Positions 41,965-53,045 of a DNA stretch of 64,000 bases are shown piece after piece. Source of the stretch: Bathynomus jamesi (lineage: Eukaryota > Arthropoda > Malacostraca > Isopoda > Cirolanidae); contig JAJOZX010002361.1 in the NCBI GenBank assembly GCA_023014485.1, forward strand, positions 410,001 to 474,000, given 5' to 3'. Both the position numbers and the translations under genes were made by a program. The notes under the pieces are model-generated. The model was given only the letters and a program-made list of their open reading frames with translations. It did not search any database and was not told the DNA's origin. Numbering within the stretch: position 1 is the first letter of the stretch; the number at the start of each line of letters is the position of its first letter.

Positions 41965-44900
41965 TCAAAGAGTTCCGAACGACACAGATTTCCCCTGGAC
42001 CTTTTTGGTAGCTACATGTACCTCGCTTAAGGTTGATTCCAAAAACGCAGGCTTAAGACGATCGATAGAAACCTTGTCGACCTTGGAACCGCGCTGGATG
42101 AGAAATGATTTGCGCGTACGTCGGAGAACTTCATAGGGCCCGTCATATGGACATTGGAGAAGCCGTTTTGGGACTGGTACACGAACGAAAACGTGGGTGC
42201 AAGACTGGAGGGCTGGGGAAACAAAGATGTTCTGTTGGCTAGTCAATCGAGGGGGAACAGGCTGAAGGGACTGCATGTGAGAGGAAAGTGTTTGAGCGAA
42301 TTCCGTAGGATCACATGACTTATCCCCTGCAGTGAAGTAGCCACCTGGTAGCCGCAGTGTTGTTCCATAGACTAGTTCGGCCGCTGTAGTCTTCAGATCA
42401 CTCTTAAATGCAGAGCGAATACCAAGCAACACGAGTGGAAGCTTATCCATCCAATGGGAGTCTTCGTGACACATAAGGGATGACTTCAGCTGGCGATGGA
42501 AGCGTTCGACGAGGCCGTTAGCTTGCGGATGATACGCACAGGTATGCGCATGTACTGTACCCAACAAGCTGGTAAACTTCTTCCAAAGCGAAGACTCAAA
42601 TTGGCGACCTTGGTCAGTGATGACTTTTGTCGGCAATCCAAATCTTGATACCCATCCATGAAGAAAGGCTCTTGCAACAGTGTCCGCTTGGATATCAGGA
42701 AGTGGGATGGCTTCAGGCCATCTGGAAAAGCGGTCGAGACAGGTGAGCAGATAACGTTGGCCTTGAATCACTGGAAGAGGGCCAACAATGTCTACATGAA
42801 TTACCTCAAATCGCTGGGATGGGGGCGGAAATGCGTCAAAGGGGGACCTGGTGTGCCTTTGGACTTTGGCACGCTGGCAGGCAAGGCACGTTTTGGTCCA
42901 ATGTTTGACATCCTTCCGCATCGAGGGCCAAACAAAGCGAGAGGTAACCAGGTGTTGCGAAGCACGGATACCAGGATGGGAGGGCTTATGAAGATCCGTG
43001 AAGACTGCTTGTCTGTGACATGGAGGGACATAAGGGCGAATAGCAGCTGTTGATACGTCGCAATAGAGGGGCACAGACAATCCTGGCATACTCATTTTCT
43101 TGAGGGAAAGTGAGTGAGTGGAGTCTTCTCTGAGCAGGTCTTGTAGTTCCGTATCCTTATCTTGATCCTGTGCAATAGCATTCCACAGTGTAGAGCTGAG
43201 GGTAACAGAAGTAATCTCTATTCTTGAAAGTGCATCCGCTGGAGTGTTCAAGACACCTTTGATGTGGCGGATATCTGTGGTAAATTGCGAGATATAATCG
43301 AGTTGCCTGATGACTCTGGGAGAGTGGTTACAGCTGTTTTTATTGAAGACAGTGACCAAAGGTTTGTGGTCGGTAAAAACACAAAACTCTCGGCCTTCAA
43401 GGAAATGTTGAAAATGCTTCACGTTTAAGTAAATAGCAAGAAGTTCACGTCCGAAAGCACTATAACGCGTTTGGGCTGGCTGCAGCTTTTTCGAGTAAAA
43501 CGCGATGGGTGCTTGTTGACCGTTAATGGTTTGTTCCAACACCCCACCGATCGCAACATCTGATGCATCGACCGTCAGAGTTAGGGGGGCATCACTGATA
43601 GGAAATGACAGAGACAATGCACTATTGATAGCATTTTTGGCATTGTCGAACGCCTGTAAACTATCGCTACACCATACCAATTTCGTTACCTTGCGTTTGT
43701 GTGTGATCATAGCGTGTAGAGGAGCAAGAACACTGGCACAGTTTTTAATGAACTTGTGGTAATAATTTACCAAACCTAGAAACCGACGTAACTCACGCTG
43801 ATTATTTGGCATAGGGTAATTTTTTATCACTTCACACTTGTCCTGAAGGGGGGTAATTCCGTGCTGCGAAATCGTGTGACCAAGAAATTCCAAGGTTGGC
43901 TGTGCAAACACACACTTAGATGCATTAATAGTAACACCGTATTGTTCTAAGCGTTGAAAGAGGAGTGAAAGATGTTCCTTATGCTCCTCTTCCGTTGAGC
44001 TGGCCACAAGCAAATCATCGATGTAGGCATAAACAAAGTCTAAGCCTCTGGTGACCTCATCTATAAACCTCTGAAAGGTTTGCGCAGCATTCCGTAGCCC
44101 GAACGGCATCTTCACAAATTCGAATAACCCAAATGGTGTACAAACTGCAGTCTTGGGAATATCCGAAGGCTCTACGGGAATGTGGTGGAAAGCCTTAACG
44201 AGGTCTATTTTACTGAAGATAGATTTGCCGTGGAGAAGAGAAGTAAAGTCTTGGACATTTGGTACCGGATATCGGTCCGGGATGGTTGTCGAATTCAAAA
44301 ACCGGTAATCCCCACATGGTCTCCAGTCTCCTGACTTCTTCTGGACCAGGTGTAGGGGAGAGGACCAACTGCTTTTGGAAGGTCTTATTATCCCAAGATC
44401 TATCATAAGCTGGAATTCCGATTTGGCAGCTTTCAGTTTGTCCGGGGCAAGACGTCTGGGTTTTGCAAACACAGGGGGACCTTTTGTTGTAATGTGATGG
44501 GTAATGGTGTGCTTAATGGTATCACCCATCTGCATCGGTTGAAGAATTCCTGGATATCGCTGGAAAAGGCACTGGTACATGGAATTAGAGGGAACGAGGG
44601 AAAGTGCAGAGTTCGAGGCGTCCGGAAGGGCAACCTGTTTGGCAAGAACAGAAAGCAGTGTGGCCTGGTCGCATAAGCGTCGCTTGTCAAGATCCACCAG
44701 GAGTTTGAAATGCTGGAGGAAGTCAGCGCCGATTATGGGATGCTGCACTTGAGCACAGATGAAAATCCACTTGAAGGATCGGTGAAGGCCCAAGTTTAGT
44801 TCACGCGACTGAGTACCGTACGTGGGTATGCGTGAACCGTTAGCAGCGTATAGAGGCGGAGATTCCGAGTGCGTATGACCAGATTTTTGAGGGAATACAC

Positions 44901-45165
44901 TGACTGACGCTCCGGTATCGACCAAGAAATTGACACCAGAGTTCCTGTCCTTTATGAATAACAGGTTGGCAGTGCGAGTACTAGACGCCATTAGGACTCG
45001 CTGCTGGGGTTTTCCGACGAAAAAATTGCAAGGGGAGATGCACTTCCTAGCCTTCTTTCCAAATTTAGAGTGGTAGAAGCAGATCTTCCCGGAACTCGAA
45101 CGATGCCTCTTCGTAAATCTTGACCGAGAATGCTTCTTTGCCGTTGATTTTGTAGCAGAGAACAA
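41965..45165 (-). CDS. pol: Pol polyprotein (nucleocapsid knuckle-PR-RT-RH-IN), intact
   Basis: 1066 codons with no stop. Residues about 29-46 hold a zinc-knuckle-like '[18 protein letters not shown]', so the Gag C-terminus is in this frame. Protease '[14 protein letters not shown]' at about 79; RT with '[11 protein letters not shown]' and catalytic 'YIDDLL' at about 378; RNase H '[16 protein letters not shown]' and 'FTDHKPL'; integrase HHCC 'SHPGIRAS...CLACQ' at about 725-760; DDE: '[10 protein letters not shown]' (~790), '[10 protein letters not shown]' (~845), '[10 protein letters not shown]' (~883); a GPY/F-like '[10 protein letters not shown]' near the end and '[10 protein letters not shown]'. 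All catalytic residues are present. Translation must come from a Gag-Pol fusion or frameshift. Same lineage as the 7888-10854 Pol by motif similarity. Confidence 0.93.
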   Translation of the reverse strand: MFSATKSTAKKHSRSRFTKRHRSSSGKICFYHSKFGKKARKCISPCNFFVGKPQQRVLMASSTRTANLLFIKDRNSGVNFLVDTGASVSVFPQKSGHTHSESPPLYAANGSRIPTYGTQSRELNLGLHRSFKWIFICAQVQHPIIGADFLQHFKLLVDLDKRRLCDQATLLSVLAKQVALPDASNSALSLVPSNSMYQCLFQRYPGILQPMQMGDTIKHTITHHITTKGPPVFAKPRRLAPDKLKAAKSEFQLMIDLGIIRPSKSSWSSPLHLVQKKSGDWRPCGDYRFLNSTTIPDRYPVPNVQDFTSLLHGKSIFSKIDLVKAFHHIPVEPSDIPKTAVCTPFGLFEFVKMPFGLRNAAQTFQRFIDEVTRGLDFVYAYIDDLLVASSTEEEHKEHLSLLFQRLEQYGVTINASKCVFAQPTLEFLGHTISQHGITPLQDKCEVIKNYPMPNNQRELRRFLGLVNYYHKFIKNCASVLAPLHAMITHKRKVTKLVWCSDSLQAFDNAKNAINSALSLSFPISDAPLTLTVDASDVAIGGVLEQTINGQQAPIAFYSKKLQPAQTRYSAFGRELLAIYLNVKHFQHFLEGREFCVFTDHKPLVTVFNKNSCNHSPRVIRQLDYISQFTTDIRHIKGVLNTPADALSRIEITSVTLSSTLWNAIAQDQDKDTELQDLLREDSTHSLSLKKMSMPGLSVPLYCDVSTAAIRPYVPPCHRQAVFTDLHKPSHPGIRASQHLVTSRFVWPSMRKDVKHWTKTCLACQRAKVQRHTRSPFDAFPPPSQRFEVIHVDIVGPLPVIQGQRYLLTCLDRFSRWPEAIPLPDIQADTVARAFLHGWVSRFGLPTKVITDQGRQFESSLWKKFTSLLGTVHAHTCAYHPQANGLVERFHRQLKSSLMCHEDSHWMDKLPLVLLGIRSAFKSDLKTTAAELVYGTTLRLPGGYFTAGDKSCDPTEFAQTLSSHMQSLQPVPPRLTSQQNIFVSPALQSCTHVFVRVPVPKRLLQCPYDGPYEVLRRTRKSFLIQRGSKVDKVSIDRLKPAFLESTLSEVHVATKKVQGKSVSFGTL

Positions 45166-45750
45166 ACGTGGTTGAGTTGTTGACTTAACTCTTCCACTTT
45201 CAACTCCAGTTCCGATTGTGTGTTCACGTTGTTGACCGGAGCTGTGTCAATCTCCACTACTTTGTCGGCAGTTTCTGCTAGTTTATCAACTGGAGTAGCA
45301 GGATCCATAGTGGCCAAGACACGCTGAGCTGATGGAGGAAGTTTCTGCAAGAACAACTGTCTAAAGATGTCCTTATCGAAGGTTGTGCGCGTTCGCCTAG
45401 AGCGCACTGCATAGCCCTCAGCATTTGAGTGGGCTTACGGTCTCCAAGTTCTTCTTTGAGATTAACTGATGTAGTTTCTCACGCTCGGAGACAGTGGTGC
45501 GGCACAGGATGGCAGACAGATCAGTTGTATGGGTCCTCACTCGTGGAAGTAGACACGATGACGTCACGGACTTCAGAGATGATGCTCGCTGGTAGAGAGG
45601 ACAAAACATGATCGTATTTTGTCCTGCTAGCGGTGATCCTTCCCAAGTTGAATTGTGATTCCACTTGGTGGAACAAATAAATGGATCACCCGGCCAGAAG
45701 ACGGGGAGCTTTACGCTCAAGTGGGAGATGGCACCAGCGTCGTCAGGCAT
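44991..45750 (-). pseudogene. gag: Gag of the young Gypsy element, multiply frameshifted
   Basis: The start ATG at 45750 ('MPDDAGAISHLSVKLPVFWP') opens a capsid-like protein, but the family-like sequence hops between two frames. After 'GDPFI' it continues as 'FHQVESQFNLGRITASRTKY' and 'VLSSLPASIISEVRD' in the next frame, returns at 'TTDLSAILCRTTVSERE', shifts at 'LKEELGDRKP', and shifts again before 'TTFDKDIFRQLFLQKLPPSA'. At least four single-base indels occur in about 350 bp, in an element whose LTRs are nearly identical and whose pol is intact. Confidence 0.82.
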
Positions 45751-45960
45751 CTTCTCCTATGCTTGCTGACGTACAAGCAAGACGACAAGTTACCAACGAA
45801 GGAGTGGAGGTTGAGACGAGCGCAGGCACAGAGCGCAGGGCAGGGGTGAGGGGCAGAGGGCACGAGCGACGACAGTCTGGTCCTAGTCGCTCGGGTGAAG
45901 GGGTGATGGGCACGAACGACGTTACAGTCTAGTCCTAGTCGTTCGGGTAAAAGGGGGGAA

Positions 45961-45979
45961 TCCAACTCCGGGGTCACCA
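45961..45979 (-). promoter_or_regulatory. tRNA primer-binding site
   Basis: Minus strand TGGTGACCCCGGAGTTGGA immediately inside the 5' LTR, two bases from its end, sharing TGGTGACCCCGGAGT with the other Gypsy element. The two probably use the same or a related tRNA primer. Confidence 0.82.
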
Positions 45980-45981
45980 AT

Positions 45982-46449
45982 TGTTGGTTTTCGTCGTCGT
46001 CGTCGTTGGGCCTAGGCAAGCTACGGCTTGGGACCGTAGCGCATCTATCCGGTATAGGTTAACCTGGATGATGTAGCCATAAGCACTGCCGCTGGTTAAG
46101 TGCCAACCAGTGATTATCTCACTAGCCGTATTGAGTCCGTTAGGCGAAACTGCGACAGTACCAAGGATGGAAAATATAACCCTTGGATTTCTATTATTTA
46201 TTTGCAAAATGGACATGGTATTAGATTAAAATAATTATTTGAATATAAATAATTAACTGACAATTGTGATATATAATTAATTATGTTTACATACAATAAA
46301 ATAATACAGTATACATAAAATTAGTATTAATGTGGTTTACAATTGAATTATGATGGGTAACTAATTTAAAATGAATTTATAGCTATTCCGAAATTCAAGA
46401 CGGTAAAATTAACATTTATCTTGAAACTAAAATAAGAGTATTCACTACA
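45982..46449 (-). repeat. 5' LTR of the young Gypsy element
   Basis: 468 bp; transcription would run leftwards. Matches the other LTR almost base for base. Confidence 0.95.
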
Positions 46450-46591
46450 CTAACATAACCTAACTTCCCGAAGTCTGTGAGTGAAACAATAATTACGCAA
46501 AACCACTCATTTCACAATCTTACTAGGGATTTCATGAAATAACTAATTTCACAATCTTACTGTAATATATATATATATATATATATATATA

Positions 46592-48167
46592 CAGGCTGTT
46601 TCAGGATGAAAGGTTAATACTTCGGGAGGTGAGAGTATCGGTCACTGAGAAAAAAAGTTCATACGAACATGTGTCTAATTCTGAATGGTTACGGAGATAG
46701 AGCTGTTTGAATCCACAAATACAAAAGTATTGTTAATGGTAATCAAGAAAGAGAAACCAATTACTGTTTCTAACATTTAATGCTTAAACATTGGCATTTT
46801 GAATGGTATCAGATACAGAAATGACAAATTTGTTACAGTTTACAATGCGTTTTCGAAAATCCCACCGTCAACTTCAATGCACTTTGCAACTCGTGTGCGA
46901 AGATCGCGTGTTGTTCGTCTGAGTTGATCTTGACCTTCCTTTATGCAGGCAGCAGCATCCAAAATGCGCGCGAGCAATTCGTTTCGTGTATCCACCTTTC
47001 TTTTGTAAACTTGACTTTTCATCTACCCCGACAAACAATAATCTAACGGAGAGAGGTCTAGAGACCTTGGTGGCCATTGAATGGGACCACCGCGGCCGAT
47101 CCATCGACCAGGGAAAGTTTGATTTAGGTATTGCATCACCAGACGGGTAGAATGTGGAGGAGCTCCGTCATGCTGAAAGTACATACCAGCGCGTGTAGCC
47201 AAAGGAACATCCTCCAATAGTCCTGGCAATTCATTTTGCAGAAATTCTGGGTAACTTTGTCCTGTAAGACGATTCTCTAAAGTAACAGGGCCAATCAGCT
47301 GAGCATCGATGATACCGCACCACACATTGGCAGAGGAGCGATGTTGAAAATTTGTTTCCACAGTGGCATTTGGATTTTCGTCTGACCACCGATGAGAGTT
47401 ACGAGTGTTGTTGATACCGTCACGGGTGAAAGTAGTTTCATCGGTGAACAGTATTAATCGAAGCAATCGGCGATTAGCACTTACCCAATGACAAAATTCC
47501 AGTCGCATGGTAGCGTCTCCTGGTTGAAAGTGTTGTACACGCTGTACATGATATGGATGCAAGCCTTCCTCACGTAATGTTCGCCATACTCTTGTGTGTG
47601 GTACACCGAGACGTGTAGAAATTCTTCGTGAGGCAGTAGTAGGACTACGCTCTACCAACTGAAGAATGTTTTCCACTTCATCCACATCTTGTTGACCTTC
47701 GCGTTCAGATGAAACATGAGCGTGGGAAGTGTACCAATCTCACGCAATGTGTTGAAAACCCTGGTAAACACTCTTCGATCCGGAATTCTGCGGTTCGGAA
47801 ACCGTCGACGGTATTCTGCAAGAGCAGCTGTTGCACTTCCATCGCAAAAACCGTAGACATACACCATATCTGCATATTCGGCATATGTGAAGGTGTGTGG
47901 CATTCTTAACACTGCTTCAAACACCAAACAATGTCACTCACAACGGTCAGCTGTCAATTGGGTTATGTTACATGCTTACATTACAGCTTACATGGTTCAA
48001 GGTTATAGGGGAAGGAAGGGGGAGGAAGAGCTGCGCGTGCATCAGATTCAAACAGCTCTATCTCCGTAACCATTCAGAATTAGACACATGTTCATATGAA
48101 CTTTTTTCTCACAATGACCGATACTATCACCTCCCGAAGTATTGACCTTTCCTCCTGAAACACCCTG
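46592..48167 (-). mobile_element. Mariner-like element with inverted repeats over 100 bp
   Basis: 'TTTCAGGATGAAAGGTTAAT' through 'gttacggagatagagctgtt' (46600-46710) is mirrored at 48045-48160 with few mismatches: terminal inverted repeats of about 115-120 bp, far longer than the usual 28-30 bp. Flanked by TA-rich tracts. One transposase relic on the minus strand. Confidence 0.9.
46840..47927 (-). pseudogene. DD41D mariner transposase with DUF4817-like N-terminus, broken
   Basis: Start at about 47900 ('[19 protein letters not shown]', then '[20 protein letters not shown]'), the DUF4817-type helix-turn-helix common in arthropod mariners. A frameshift near 47690-47720 leads to 47023-47685: second HTH '[20 protein letters not shown]', D1 '[14 protein letters not shown]', D2 '[12 protein letters not shown]', D3 '[15 protein letters not shown]', with 41 residues between D2 and D3. 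A TAG at 47023-47025 follows, and the same frame then continues ('MKSQVYKRKVDTRNELLARI') to 46840. Damage: one frameshift, one stop, and W-to-S in the usual 'YLWG' block. Confidence 0.88.
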
Positions 48168-48171
48168 TGTG

Positions 48172-48203
<32 letters not shown>

Positions 48204-48979
48204 TATATATATATATACTGTATATACAGTATATGAGGATCAACACGACGGCAAACATTCTCATTTATTCCCAAACGTTTCGATAAATACTAGTCAGCTT
48301 CGGTGATCTACAAGATTTTTGAAATTCCTTTAGAATAATGAAATGTAAAGTCAAATTAAGTAAAATACAATAAATTACATGACATTTAAATTAAGTAAAA
48401 GTACAATAAATTTAAAGACATTAAAACGATATAATTAAATCAAAATTATGACATTAAAGTTAAAAGAAAGGAGAACAATGTCAAATTATCATCAATGTAC
48501 AAAAAAATTACTTCAAATACTGAATCCAAAATGACACGTCAGCCTTCATATTCGACAAGAGCTTGAGTACATGGAATTGAAGTTGGAGTCTCACTTAACC
48601 TCCGGTAGCAGCGAGGGAGGGTATGTATTCCGGTGGGGTGAGCTTCAGATCGAAACTCCTATGAGTACACACTAACTCTCCTGTTTAGTTGGTTGGTTTG
48701 TGAGAAGTATTAGTTAGTTAAAAAAAGGTGTAATTTGTAAAAAGAACTATCGTTGTTAATGGCTGATTTGTTTTTGTAAATATAAAAAAGATTTCAAATT
48801 CTTTTAGCTCTGTAACGTTGTTTTAATATTTCAAATTGGGTTTTATGACAGGGCTAATTAATCATTATCATTACTATGGTTTCTAATTGCTTACTGTGGT
48901 GGGTTACTAAGGAGACGATTAATTTGAACTGATAAGCCTAAATGTTGGTAAACGGTAAAGGCTTACCTCCAACTGGAGT

Positions 48980-49830
48980 TGGATACTGTCAATATACGCA
49001 TCCTTACAGTTGTCGCACGGGTATTAGTAAACAACATTAGAGCAAATAGTTTTAGGGAGTTTATCTTTAAATCTGAAAAAAAATATTATAGTTTGAATTG
49101 ATTAACCAAAGCAAATCTGAATTAATTGTGGATAACGTGATGTAGGAAGTTTAGACATTTCATTGCAAATATGTAAGGATAGGTAACAATAGAAAGCCAA
49201 TTTAATCTATCTAGTTTCTTTTTTTACTGTATTTGTCGGAGTTTTAATATTAAAAATGCTATTTAAAAATTTCTTTAACTGATTATCGAAGAAGTTCGAA
49301 GAGTACTTATTGTTAATAATTGTTAATAAAGTACCGTTTTAAAAATTTAAATCCTTTATCTAATGATAAAAAATTTGAACATATTCCATAACTCCTTCGT
49401 AATAATATTTGAAATAACATTAATTTTATACCTATAAAAAATACAGCTCAAGGAATTGGTTTCCAAGCCAGTAAAAGTTTGTTTTCTGTACAGGGAAGTG
49501 TGAAATTTATTATTAAACCTTTTTAGCAGTAGATCAAGGAAAGGTAAACGATTATTTGTTCCATTTTCACAAATGTACTTAATGTTACAATGTTGTTTGT
49601 TTGGAATTTAGATACTCAAGGAAAAGTTCTATATGTGATGGATGTTTAACTACTAAGGAAGTATCATCTACGTATCTTCTTATAGTATACAGGCTTGAAT
49701 TTATGAGGACAGTTTTTTAACCAGAGTTCTTCATAATGGCATACGAATGCGTTTGTCAAAGCTGGGCTGAATGGAGAACCCATAGTACTCCATCAATGTG
49801 ACTATAGAAAGTTTTATTAAATGAGAAAGA
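48980..49830 (-). pseudogene. Penelope reverse transcriptase / GIY-YIG, 3' half
   Basis: Minus strand: 'NSFSFNKTFYSHIDGV' (49790-49840), then after a frame change 'MGSPFSPALTNAFVCHYEEL' (about 49725-49785), catalytic 'RRYVDDTSLVV' (about 49645-49680), 'NNRLPFLDLLLKRFNNKFHT' and 'YRKQTFTGLE' (49450-49560). Further on, 'NVVYYYPCDNCKDAYI'-like sequence (about 48995-49045) matches the start of the GIY-YIG endonuclease module. Multiple frameshifts. Order and motifs are diagnostic of EN+ Penelope-like elements. Confidence 0.82.
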
Positions 49831-50214
49831 ATTACCATAACACGCAATTTCAAGGAGAGTTTTAAAGGTGATCCAGTTGAACCAATTAACAAGAGTGGTG
49901 AATAACTTATATTTTTTTATGCAGGAAGGAGGGGCCAAGGGCGAGTGTCCGCAAAAACGCATCCCACACCCCAACCCATACGGGAAGAAGAGAGCCAAAA
50001 TCAAGGTCCAAGGTTTTCGAGATGCCTGAACACTCTGCATTCGAAAGACTGGAGATCATAGACAGGGGGAAAGATAGATTGAGGAAGATTGTTTCAGAGT
50101 TCACCGGTTGAGTTGATGAAAGACTAAAAATACCGATTAACCCTTGCGTCAGAGAGTTGGATAGAAAAGGAATGAGAATGTGTCGGAACTCTGGTGCTGC
50201 GTGCTCTCTTCAAA

Positions 50215-52283
50215 GGAAGAGGCATGCAGTTAGAGAGTTCAGAAGAGCATTGTCCGTTATAATAGCGATAGTAAAGAGGGGTTGGGTACGATTGGTCTAA
50301 TGACGATTGGTCCAATGACGATTGGTCCAATACAGATTGGTCCAACTGGTAGCGTATACAACAACGAGTATAGCTTAAAACCAATAGTTTACGTGGAAAT
50401 GTTGGGGTTCGACTTACATTACTGTGTTACATTTCATAAGAGTCACATCTCTTTTCCCTTTAGAACTGCTTTTGTGAAACCCATGGAGCGGCGTGTGTGC
50501 GAAATAGTGTTATCCGAAAGAGGAAAGGAAAAGCTTGCAGTGAGTGGATATTTGTTTACGCTGCGCTGGAAAAAAATTCCAAAGACGAGTGGAAAAAAAA
50601 ACATATTATTGGAGATGTGAAAATAGAGCGTGTAAAGGTACTGCAATTACAAATCTCGAAGAAAACTGTCATTACTTAAAAAGTGAAAGTGAACATACTT
50701 GTGGATCCTCTGAGGCTAGTCGTGTTCATGTAGTGAAATGCCATAATGAAATTAAACAAAAAGCCAAGGACACTAGTGAAAAACCTTCTCAAATCATTCA
50801 AGGGGTAGTTAGTCAAGTCGATTCATCAATCGTACCATATATTGGGAAGAAAGAATCGTTAAAGAAGATTGTAAGCAGAGTACGAAAGGAAGGACCTCTG
50901 GAACCAACAAATCTGGATAACTTATCTATTTCAGACAAATACGGAAACACACTTTCTGGAGAAATATTTTGAGTTAAAGAATCAAGTATTGGAAATGATA
51001 GGATCTTCATATTTACCACCACTTTCAATTTAAAGAAACTTGAATCAGCTCATTTTTGGATTATGGATGGAACATTTAAGACCGTCCCAACAGTTTTTAC
51101 ACAGCTATACACAATTCACGCTCCTGTTGGGCCGCATGAAAGAAGCTGCATCTTACCTTTGGTTTATGTACTAATGTCACGAAAAAACACTGAATGTTAT
51201 ATCTAATTTTTTCGCGATCTTCTTGACTATGCTGCTGAAAACCAAATCATCCTCGCTCCTGAGATGATAATCACTGACTTCAAGATAGGAGCAATAAATG
51301 CAAGTAGATGTGAAATTCCTGGTACGGTCAACGAGGGTTGCTTCTTCCATTTTGGACAAAGCATATACAGAAAAGTAATTTCATCTGGTTTGAAATCTTT
51401 ATATGCCAACGATGAAAACTTCTCATTAAAAATTAGGCAAATGGCGGCCCTAGCTTTTCTTCCACCAAACGAGATTGAAGAAGCGTGGATACAACTTAAA
51501 CCCATAATTCCTGAAGAAGGCATTCTTGTAACTGCTTATTTCGAAGAAAATTATGTTCGCGGAAAAATCCGCCGAGTATTACGCGGTCAAGACGTGAAAC
51601 ATCCGCCACTTTTTCCACCATCTTTCTGGTCTGTACATGACAGAGTAGAAACAGGTATACCAAGAACTCAAAATAAGGTAGAAGCATGGCATCGTCGTTT
51701 CGAAACTTTAGTAGGGTCGGCTCATGTTGGACTTTTTAAAATGATAGCCGAGCTACAAAAAGAGCAAAAACATGCTGAAGATGAAATAGAAGTATCATTC
51801 GTGGAGAATTTAAATCACATTTAAAACGTAAAGATATACAGCGAGAAAACAGAATTTTAACTGTGTTTCATGAGAAAGAAGAATACGCGCTTTTAGACTA
51901 CCTGCGGGCATTAGCTCACAATCTGAAGTTTTAATTTAATCCTCCTTTTATGCATTTTTCTCTTAGTTAGTAAGTATGCTTTATGCTTTTAGTTTAATAT
52001 GTAGCTTTTAGCTATAGTATGTTTTATAAATAAACAAAGTAATATGTAGCCTTTAGCTATAGTATGCTTTATAAATAAACAAAGTAATTTAAAAAAATTA
52101 TTATAGAAATTTCTGTAAATAAAGTTTTTTCTAAGTTTCATTTAACTTCATTCCATTTAACGCCCGATTGGACGAATCGTCGTTGGAAAAATGGTCCGTT
52201 GGACGAATTGTCTGATTGGACCAATCGGCATCGGACCAATCGTCATTAGACCAATTGTCAGTGGACCAATTGTCTGGGACCGA
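50215..52283 (+). mobile_element. Mutator-like (MULE) element with subrepeat termini
   Basis: Ends are composed of tandem 'gacgattggtccaat'-type units (50290-50345) and mirrored 'ggaccaatcg(t/g)...' units (52165-52275). Such repeated-unit inverted termini recall Foldback/NOF-type MULEs. It encodes a FLYWCH + MULE transposase. Boundaries are inferred from where LINE sequence stops and resumes; an 8-11 bp duplication could not be fixed. Confidence 0.8.
50470..51824 (+). pseudogene. MULE transposase with FLYWCH-type zinc finger, broken
   Basis: N-terminal FLYWCH-like finger across two frames: 'RGKEKLAVSGYLFTLRWKK' (50520-50575), then 'TYYWRCENRACKGTAITNLE' and 'SEHTCG' (50600-50705), with the frame change in an A-run near 50590. 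Linker to 50970. MULE DDE domain: 'SAHFWIMDGTFKTVPTVFTQ' (51040-51100, D1), frame change near 51195, 'MIITDFKIGAINASRCEIPG' (51264-51325, D2), 'VNEGCFFHFGQSIYRK', and 'QNKVEAWHRRFETLVG' (51665-51720, E). Ends at 51824 with an in-frame stop. Catalytic residues are recognisable, but at least two frameshifts and a stop at 50970 break it. Confidence 0.83.
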
Positions 52284-52524
52284 GTAAAAGAGAGAGTGAG
52301 GCAACATTGCGGCGAAGAGAGAGAGAGAGAGAGAGAGAGATTGAAGATTATCAGTAAGAGGCGGGGAATTAATGAGACGAAAAGCCTTTGATACCACTCG
52401 GTCAAGTAGAGCTGTGTGGGTTGAGCCACCCCACACATGATAAATGTACTCCATACAGGGGCGGACGAGACCCCTGTACAGAGACAGCGACTGAGTGGAG
52501 GTGAAGAAACTGCGGACCCGGTAC

Positions 52525-52745
52525 AACATACAGGTACAGGATGATATCTATTGTCTTTTTCAGTGGTACATTCATAAACAATGATGAGACGTCAAAACTA
52601 GTTGTAATCAAAGAGTTGGCATGATCAATCTTTTTCTTACACCGTTAACAAAGTCGAAAGAATTTTTTATCGAGTAAACACGGCAGGTGAGATTATATAA
52701 CAGGGGGACAAAAATCTAGCTACATTATAGTTAAATGTTCCACGA
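52525..52745 (-). pseudogene. Penelope reverse transcriptase, 5' part
   Basis: Minus strand: 'YSIKNSFDFVNGV'-like sequence (about 52640-52690, with a frame change) then 'LITTSFDVSSLFMNVPLKKT' (52550-52610), the Penelope RT motif 'SFDVxSLFTNVP'. It joins the segment resuming at about 49915 ('FTTLVNWFNWITFKTLLEIA') on the other side of the LINE. Confidence 0.82.
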
Positions 52746-52779
52746 GCCGAAAGAATAGGCCTTAGTGGGCAATTTGGTC

Positions 52780-53045
52780 TGTGAACTTAAATTAACCGTA
52801 CAGAATTCCCAGGTTAGATTAAGTCGCAATATTTTCGCTAAAACTAACTAAAATATCACGACTTAACCTAACCAATCGTCAAGGGCGTACAGTTGACCTA
52901 ACCGGGCATTCAATTCACCTAACCAGTTGGTTAATTTTAATGTTAAAAAATATATATTTGACTGCACAGTAAAAAACAATTTAATTTAAAATTTAACATT
53001 GACGATTGGTTAGGTTAAGTCGTGATATCTTTGTTAAAAAAAAAA
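52780..53045. repeat. FB family: one palindrome and one half copy
   Basis: 52800-52925 is a diverged palindrome ('taagtcgcaatattttcgct' opposite 'tcacgacttaacctaaccaa') with 'ccgggcattcaattcaccta' units; 53001-53040 is a single arm ('gacgattggttaggttaagt'). Confidence 0.85.

Larger units (their letters stand above)
41477..46449 (-). mobile_element. Young Ty3/Gypsy LTR retrotransposon
   Basis: LTRs at 41477-41941 and 45982-46449, flanked by the 4-bp duplication CTAA (41473-41476 and 46450-46453). On the minus strand the LTR starts TGTAGTGAATAC and ends AAAACCAACA. The only difference I can see between the LTRs is a 3-nt indel (near 41812 / 46315), so insertion was recent. Internal order: PBS, broken gag, intact pol, a purine-rich tract ('ggtgggggagtg') at the 3' LTR. 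Confidence 0.95.
41352..46562. mobile_element. TA-flanked MITE, split by a Ty3/Gypsy element
   Basis: Ends CAGTAAGATTGTGAAA and, inverted, the same, flanked by TA (41350-41351 and 46563-46564). Left part 41352-41476, right part about 46454-46562. Together only about 240 bp: a small mariner/Tc-type MITE that received the LTR element. Confidence 0.88.
49916..52524 (-). mobile_element. LINE (Jockey/CR1-type) 3' end, split by a MULE
   Basis: Segments 49916-50214 and 52284-52524 match consecutive parts of the copy at 60838-61345: 'aggaaggaggggccaagggc', 'gttcaccggttga', 'actaaaaataccgattaacc', then after the MULE 'ttgaagattatcagtaagag', 'ttgataccactcggtcaagt', 'cggacgagacccctgtacag'. Minus orientation, with the 3' end at 49916 adjoining 'tttttttatg'. 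It inserted into the Penelope RT. Confidence 0.88.
48236..52745 (-). mobile_element. Penelope-like element (EN+), split by a LINE
   Basis: Two halves on the minus strand, 52525-52745 and 48236-49915, contain consecutive parts of a Penelope RT and a C-terminal GIY-YIG-like remnant; between them lies a LINE. The left edge ('agtatttatcgaaacgtttg' at 48275-48294, minus) resembles a Penelope terminal region. 48340-49420 encodes only decayed C-terminal sequence. Confidence 0.82.

Noticed and set aside
42658..43053. 131-codon plus-strand frame
   Set aside because: Antisense shadow of the Gypsy integrase.
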